Part shown: in pieces, positions 25,182 to 26,671 of the stretch
Layout of the letters: each line of letters opens with the position of its first letter
How positions within the stretch are numbered: the stretch's first letter is position 1
Assembly: GCA_038230975.1 (NCBI GenBank)
Contig: JBBRMF010000046.1
Coordinates: 1-26,671 of the forward strand
DNA: 26,671 bases
Source: JANXVV01 sp038230975
GTDB taxonomy: Bacteria > Planctomycetota > Phycisphaerae > Tepidisphaerales > Tepidisphaeraceae
Direction of reading: 5' to 3'
Program-made: the position numbers and the translations under genes
The notes under the pieces: generated by a model
What the model was told of the DNA's origin: nothing
Seen by the model: only the letters and a program-made list of their open reading frames with translations
The model's database searches: none

Positions 25182-25739
25182 TCATTCGCTCCGCTTCCCG
25201 CGACTATTGTGGCCTGCATCATACCAATCCTTATGCCGCGTCGCTTCATTCGTCGGAGGTTCTATTCTTCTGTAAAGCTCATCAATGTATTTGTTGCGTT
25301 GAAAGCCGCCTGCATTTGAGTAGCAACTTGTTATAAGCAACTCCAATCGCTCTTGTCGCTGATCTTCAGTGGCTGGCTCCCTTGGGCGAAGTACCGGACC
25401 GAAACCGGTAAAACCCGGCCATCCCGCGCGAAGCTTCTGGTAGATGGCGAGATAGCCCTCCACGGCCTCCTGACTGTCGCGCCGATTGAGGGCGGCAATC
25501 TCGCCCAACGCACCGATTGCGTCAAAAATGGGGCTCCAATCAACTTGGGTAAGTGCCCATTCCGTAATATCTTTGGCATTTCCTTTTTTAAGGACATAGT
25601 CGTATCCCATCGGCTTGCGTCCCGCCATCAGAAGAATGCAGCCTCCCATACAAGGAACAAAGGCAAGCGCAACTAGGCAGATTAGTGTTCGCCACAAACA
25701 AGAACCTTTTCCTCGCATGATGGCACTTTGATTTCTCAT
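25182..25739 (-). CDS. Small lipoprotein, candidate immunity protein for the Rhs tip
   Basis: The start is placed at the ATG at 25739, which overlaps the stop of the Rhs gene as ATGA and has GGAGAG upstream; the longer frame from 25757 would overlap Rhs by 22 bases. The 185-residue product begins MRNQSAIMRGKGSCLWRTL, followed by a hydrophobic stretch and the lipobox MGGC (Cys34), so it is predicted to be a lipoprotein outside the inner membrane. The rest is soluble and helical-looking (WSPIFDAIGALGEIAALNRR, QEAVEGYLAIYQKLRAG) and ends in a basic tail. No family is recognised. The tight coupling to an Rhs C-terminal tip is the classical position of a cognate immunity gene; this is inference. 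Confidence 0.65.
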   Translation of the reverse strand: MRNQSAIMRGKGSCLWRTLICLVALAFVPCMGGCILLMAGRKPMGYDYVLKKGNAKDITEWALTQVDWSPIFDAIGALGEIAALNRRDSQEAVEGYLAIYQKLRAGWPGFTGFGPVLRPREPATEDQRQERLELLITSCYSNAGGFQRNKYIDELYRRIEPPTNEATRHKDWYDAGHNSRGKRSE

Positions 25740-26567
25740 GCGTCTCTCCGCGCACACGCCTGATTAAGTGTCATCATGAGGATGTTGCAACCTTGACTAT
25801 GGCACACAAACGTATAACCCTCTTGGTCCGGCCGCATGTTGTCTCGGACCCATTGAGCAGCGTCAAAAGGTTGCTCGCCCGTTGGTGCCAACCGTCTGTT
25901 GCGCCCGGTTCCGACCGGGGCAAGGAAAGGAAACGGTTGTCCAATGCCGTTAGGGGTGTGACCAATTGGATTATTTCCGAGATCGACGCTGCGTGTCCGA
26001 CCTCCAAAAGGATCCGTCCAATTTTGCCAAAAGTTCTCATCGTCACGGGCGAATCCGCGCTGGTTTGGAACGATATCACCGATTCCCCGGGCTATATCTA
26101 CCGTAATGTGGCAGCAGTTACCTCGACCTGGCGCATTGCCTGGTGGTAGAGTATGGGTCTTAGGGGCGATCATTAGAACACGCACTTCGGTTTGAGTGTC
26201 ATCACATTGGCATGGATCAAAGGCTGCTGGTGGATTTGTCGACATCTGTTGCGCTTCACGATCCAACAGCTCCTGAGTGTTCCAGAAGTGGCCGAGAATA
26301 TCTCCGAGCCCAATTCGGCTATGGAAATCATTAAACGAAAGGTCTGGATGAAATCCTGCTTCGGGCAACCAGCGTTGGTTCACATAGTTTTGTCCAGGCG
26401 AGTTTATGCCGCTTATGCCGCCCAGTATTGGTGTAAGACCAAGAGGGTCACCGTACCTCACGGGATTTGAATCAACGGCTTCGTAAAGATTGATCCCAGC
26501 GGCATAAAGAATCGGGTCTCTGGTGCCAAACTGATCTTCCCCACCAAATTCTGGCGCGCTCAGGTCC
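25736..26567 (-). CDS. Rhs-repeat protein C-terminal end with variable tip; 5' part removed by IS
   Basis: Reading on the minus strand from about 26566, the frame gives EDQFGTRDPILYAAGINLYE, then SNPVRYGDPLGL, a clear form of the Rhs repeat-associated core end (xRDPI...G.NLY.Y..N.P....DP.GL). After that boundary comes a tip of about 235 residues of unknown family, where Rhs proteins carry toxins. It holds DPCQCDD, RGNCCH and a CHSQGC motif resembling a hydrolase nucleophile elbow, 19 residues from the end. An in-frame stop belonging to the IS3 transposase lies just upstream, so the large Rhs N-terminal shell is cut off. The stop overlaps the next gene's start (ATGA). Confidence 0.75.
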
Positions 26568-26671
26568 TGTGTCAGTTCTGTTTAGCCTCGAAAGCTTCCG
26601 GGCTCAGATAGCCCAGGGAGCTGTGCCTGCGTTTGCGATTGTACCATACTTCGATCCATTGGAAGATCGCG
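26568..26671 (-). mobile_element. IS3-family insertion sequence, end of transposase (runs off window)
   Basis: From the window edge to the stop at 26572 the minus strand encodes IFQWIEVWYNRKRRHSSLGY, then LSPEAFEAKQN. This is the conserved C-terminus of IS3-family OrfB (rve integrase core) transposases. The element end is probably TGTGTCAGTTCTG read on the plus strand from 26568, a few bases after the stop, as in IS3-type ends that start with TG. The rest of the element, its other end and any target duplication lie outside the window. It interrupts the Rhs gene. Confidence 0.85.

Noticed and set aside
25793..26149. 118-residue plus-strand frame opposite the Rhs tip
   Set aside because: It is antisense to the Rhs C-terminal tip, which is supported by the Rhs core boundary and the coupled downstream gene.

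Overview
The window looks like planctomycete DNA, most likely from the Phycisphaerae/Tepidisphaerales side. The evidence is two exported proteins with PEP-CTERM tails, a large dockerin-type protein with a planctomycete-style N-terminal leader, and the paired genes for a PSCyt1/DUF1549/DUF1553 cytochrome-like protein and a DUF1501 Tat-exported protein. This is inferred from gene content; no ribosomal RNA is present.

Layout. Positions 1-172 hold a broken second copy of the C-terminal part of a fatty-acid desaturase gene. Positions 328-4525 encode two surface proteins: an NHL-type propeller with PEP-CTERM, and a roughly 1000-residue propeller plus dockerin protein whose N-terminal leader lies in another frame. 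A perfect 22-bp hairpin separates these from the convergent intact desaturase (4664-5725, minus). Positions 6340-6774 encode an RRM protein with a glycine-rich tail and a textbook terminator. Three minus-strand genes follow: a lipoprotein-like PsbP-type protein, a HAF-repeat PEP-CTERM protein and a membrane-anchored DUF2726 protein.

Positions 10139-16245 are the conserved core. It contains homoserine dehydrogenase (threonine/methionine branch), a tight three-gene set (circularly permuted ATP-grasp, alpha-E, transglutaminase-like) of the kind predicted to make an unknown peptide or amide product, RsmE, and a solitary tRNA-Ile(GAT) behind a near-consensus promoter. A nested inverted-repeat cluster lies between the transglutaminase gene and rsmE. 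Positions 16302-20820 hold the PSCyt1/DUF1553 and DUF1501 gene pair.

Positions 20821-26671 are accessory. They hold a redoxin-like/prolyl-hydroxylase fusion, an exported PQQ-type propeller, an IS4-type transposase remnant, a cluster of AGAAAAGGGG repeats at the junction with a 5'-truncated glycosyltransferase, and at the right end an Rhs C-terminal tip translationally coupled to a small lipoprotein gene. The Rhs gene is cut by an IS3-family element that runs off the window. The Rhs tip plus lipoprotein is the best candidate for an undescribed toxin/immunity pair, and the ATP-grasp trio is the best candidate for an uncharacterised biosynthetic system.
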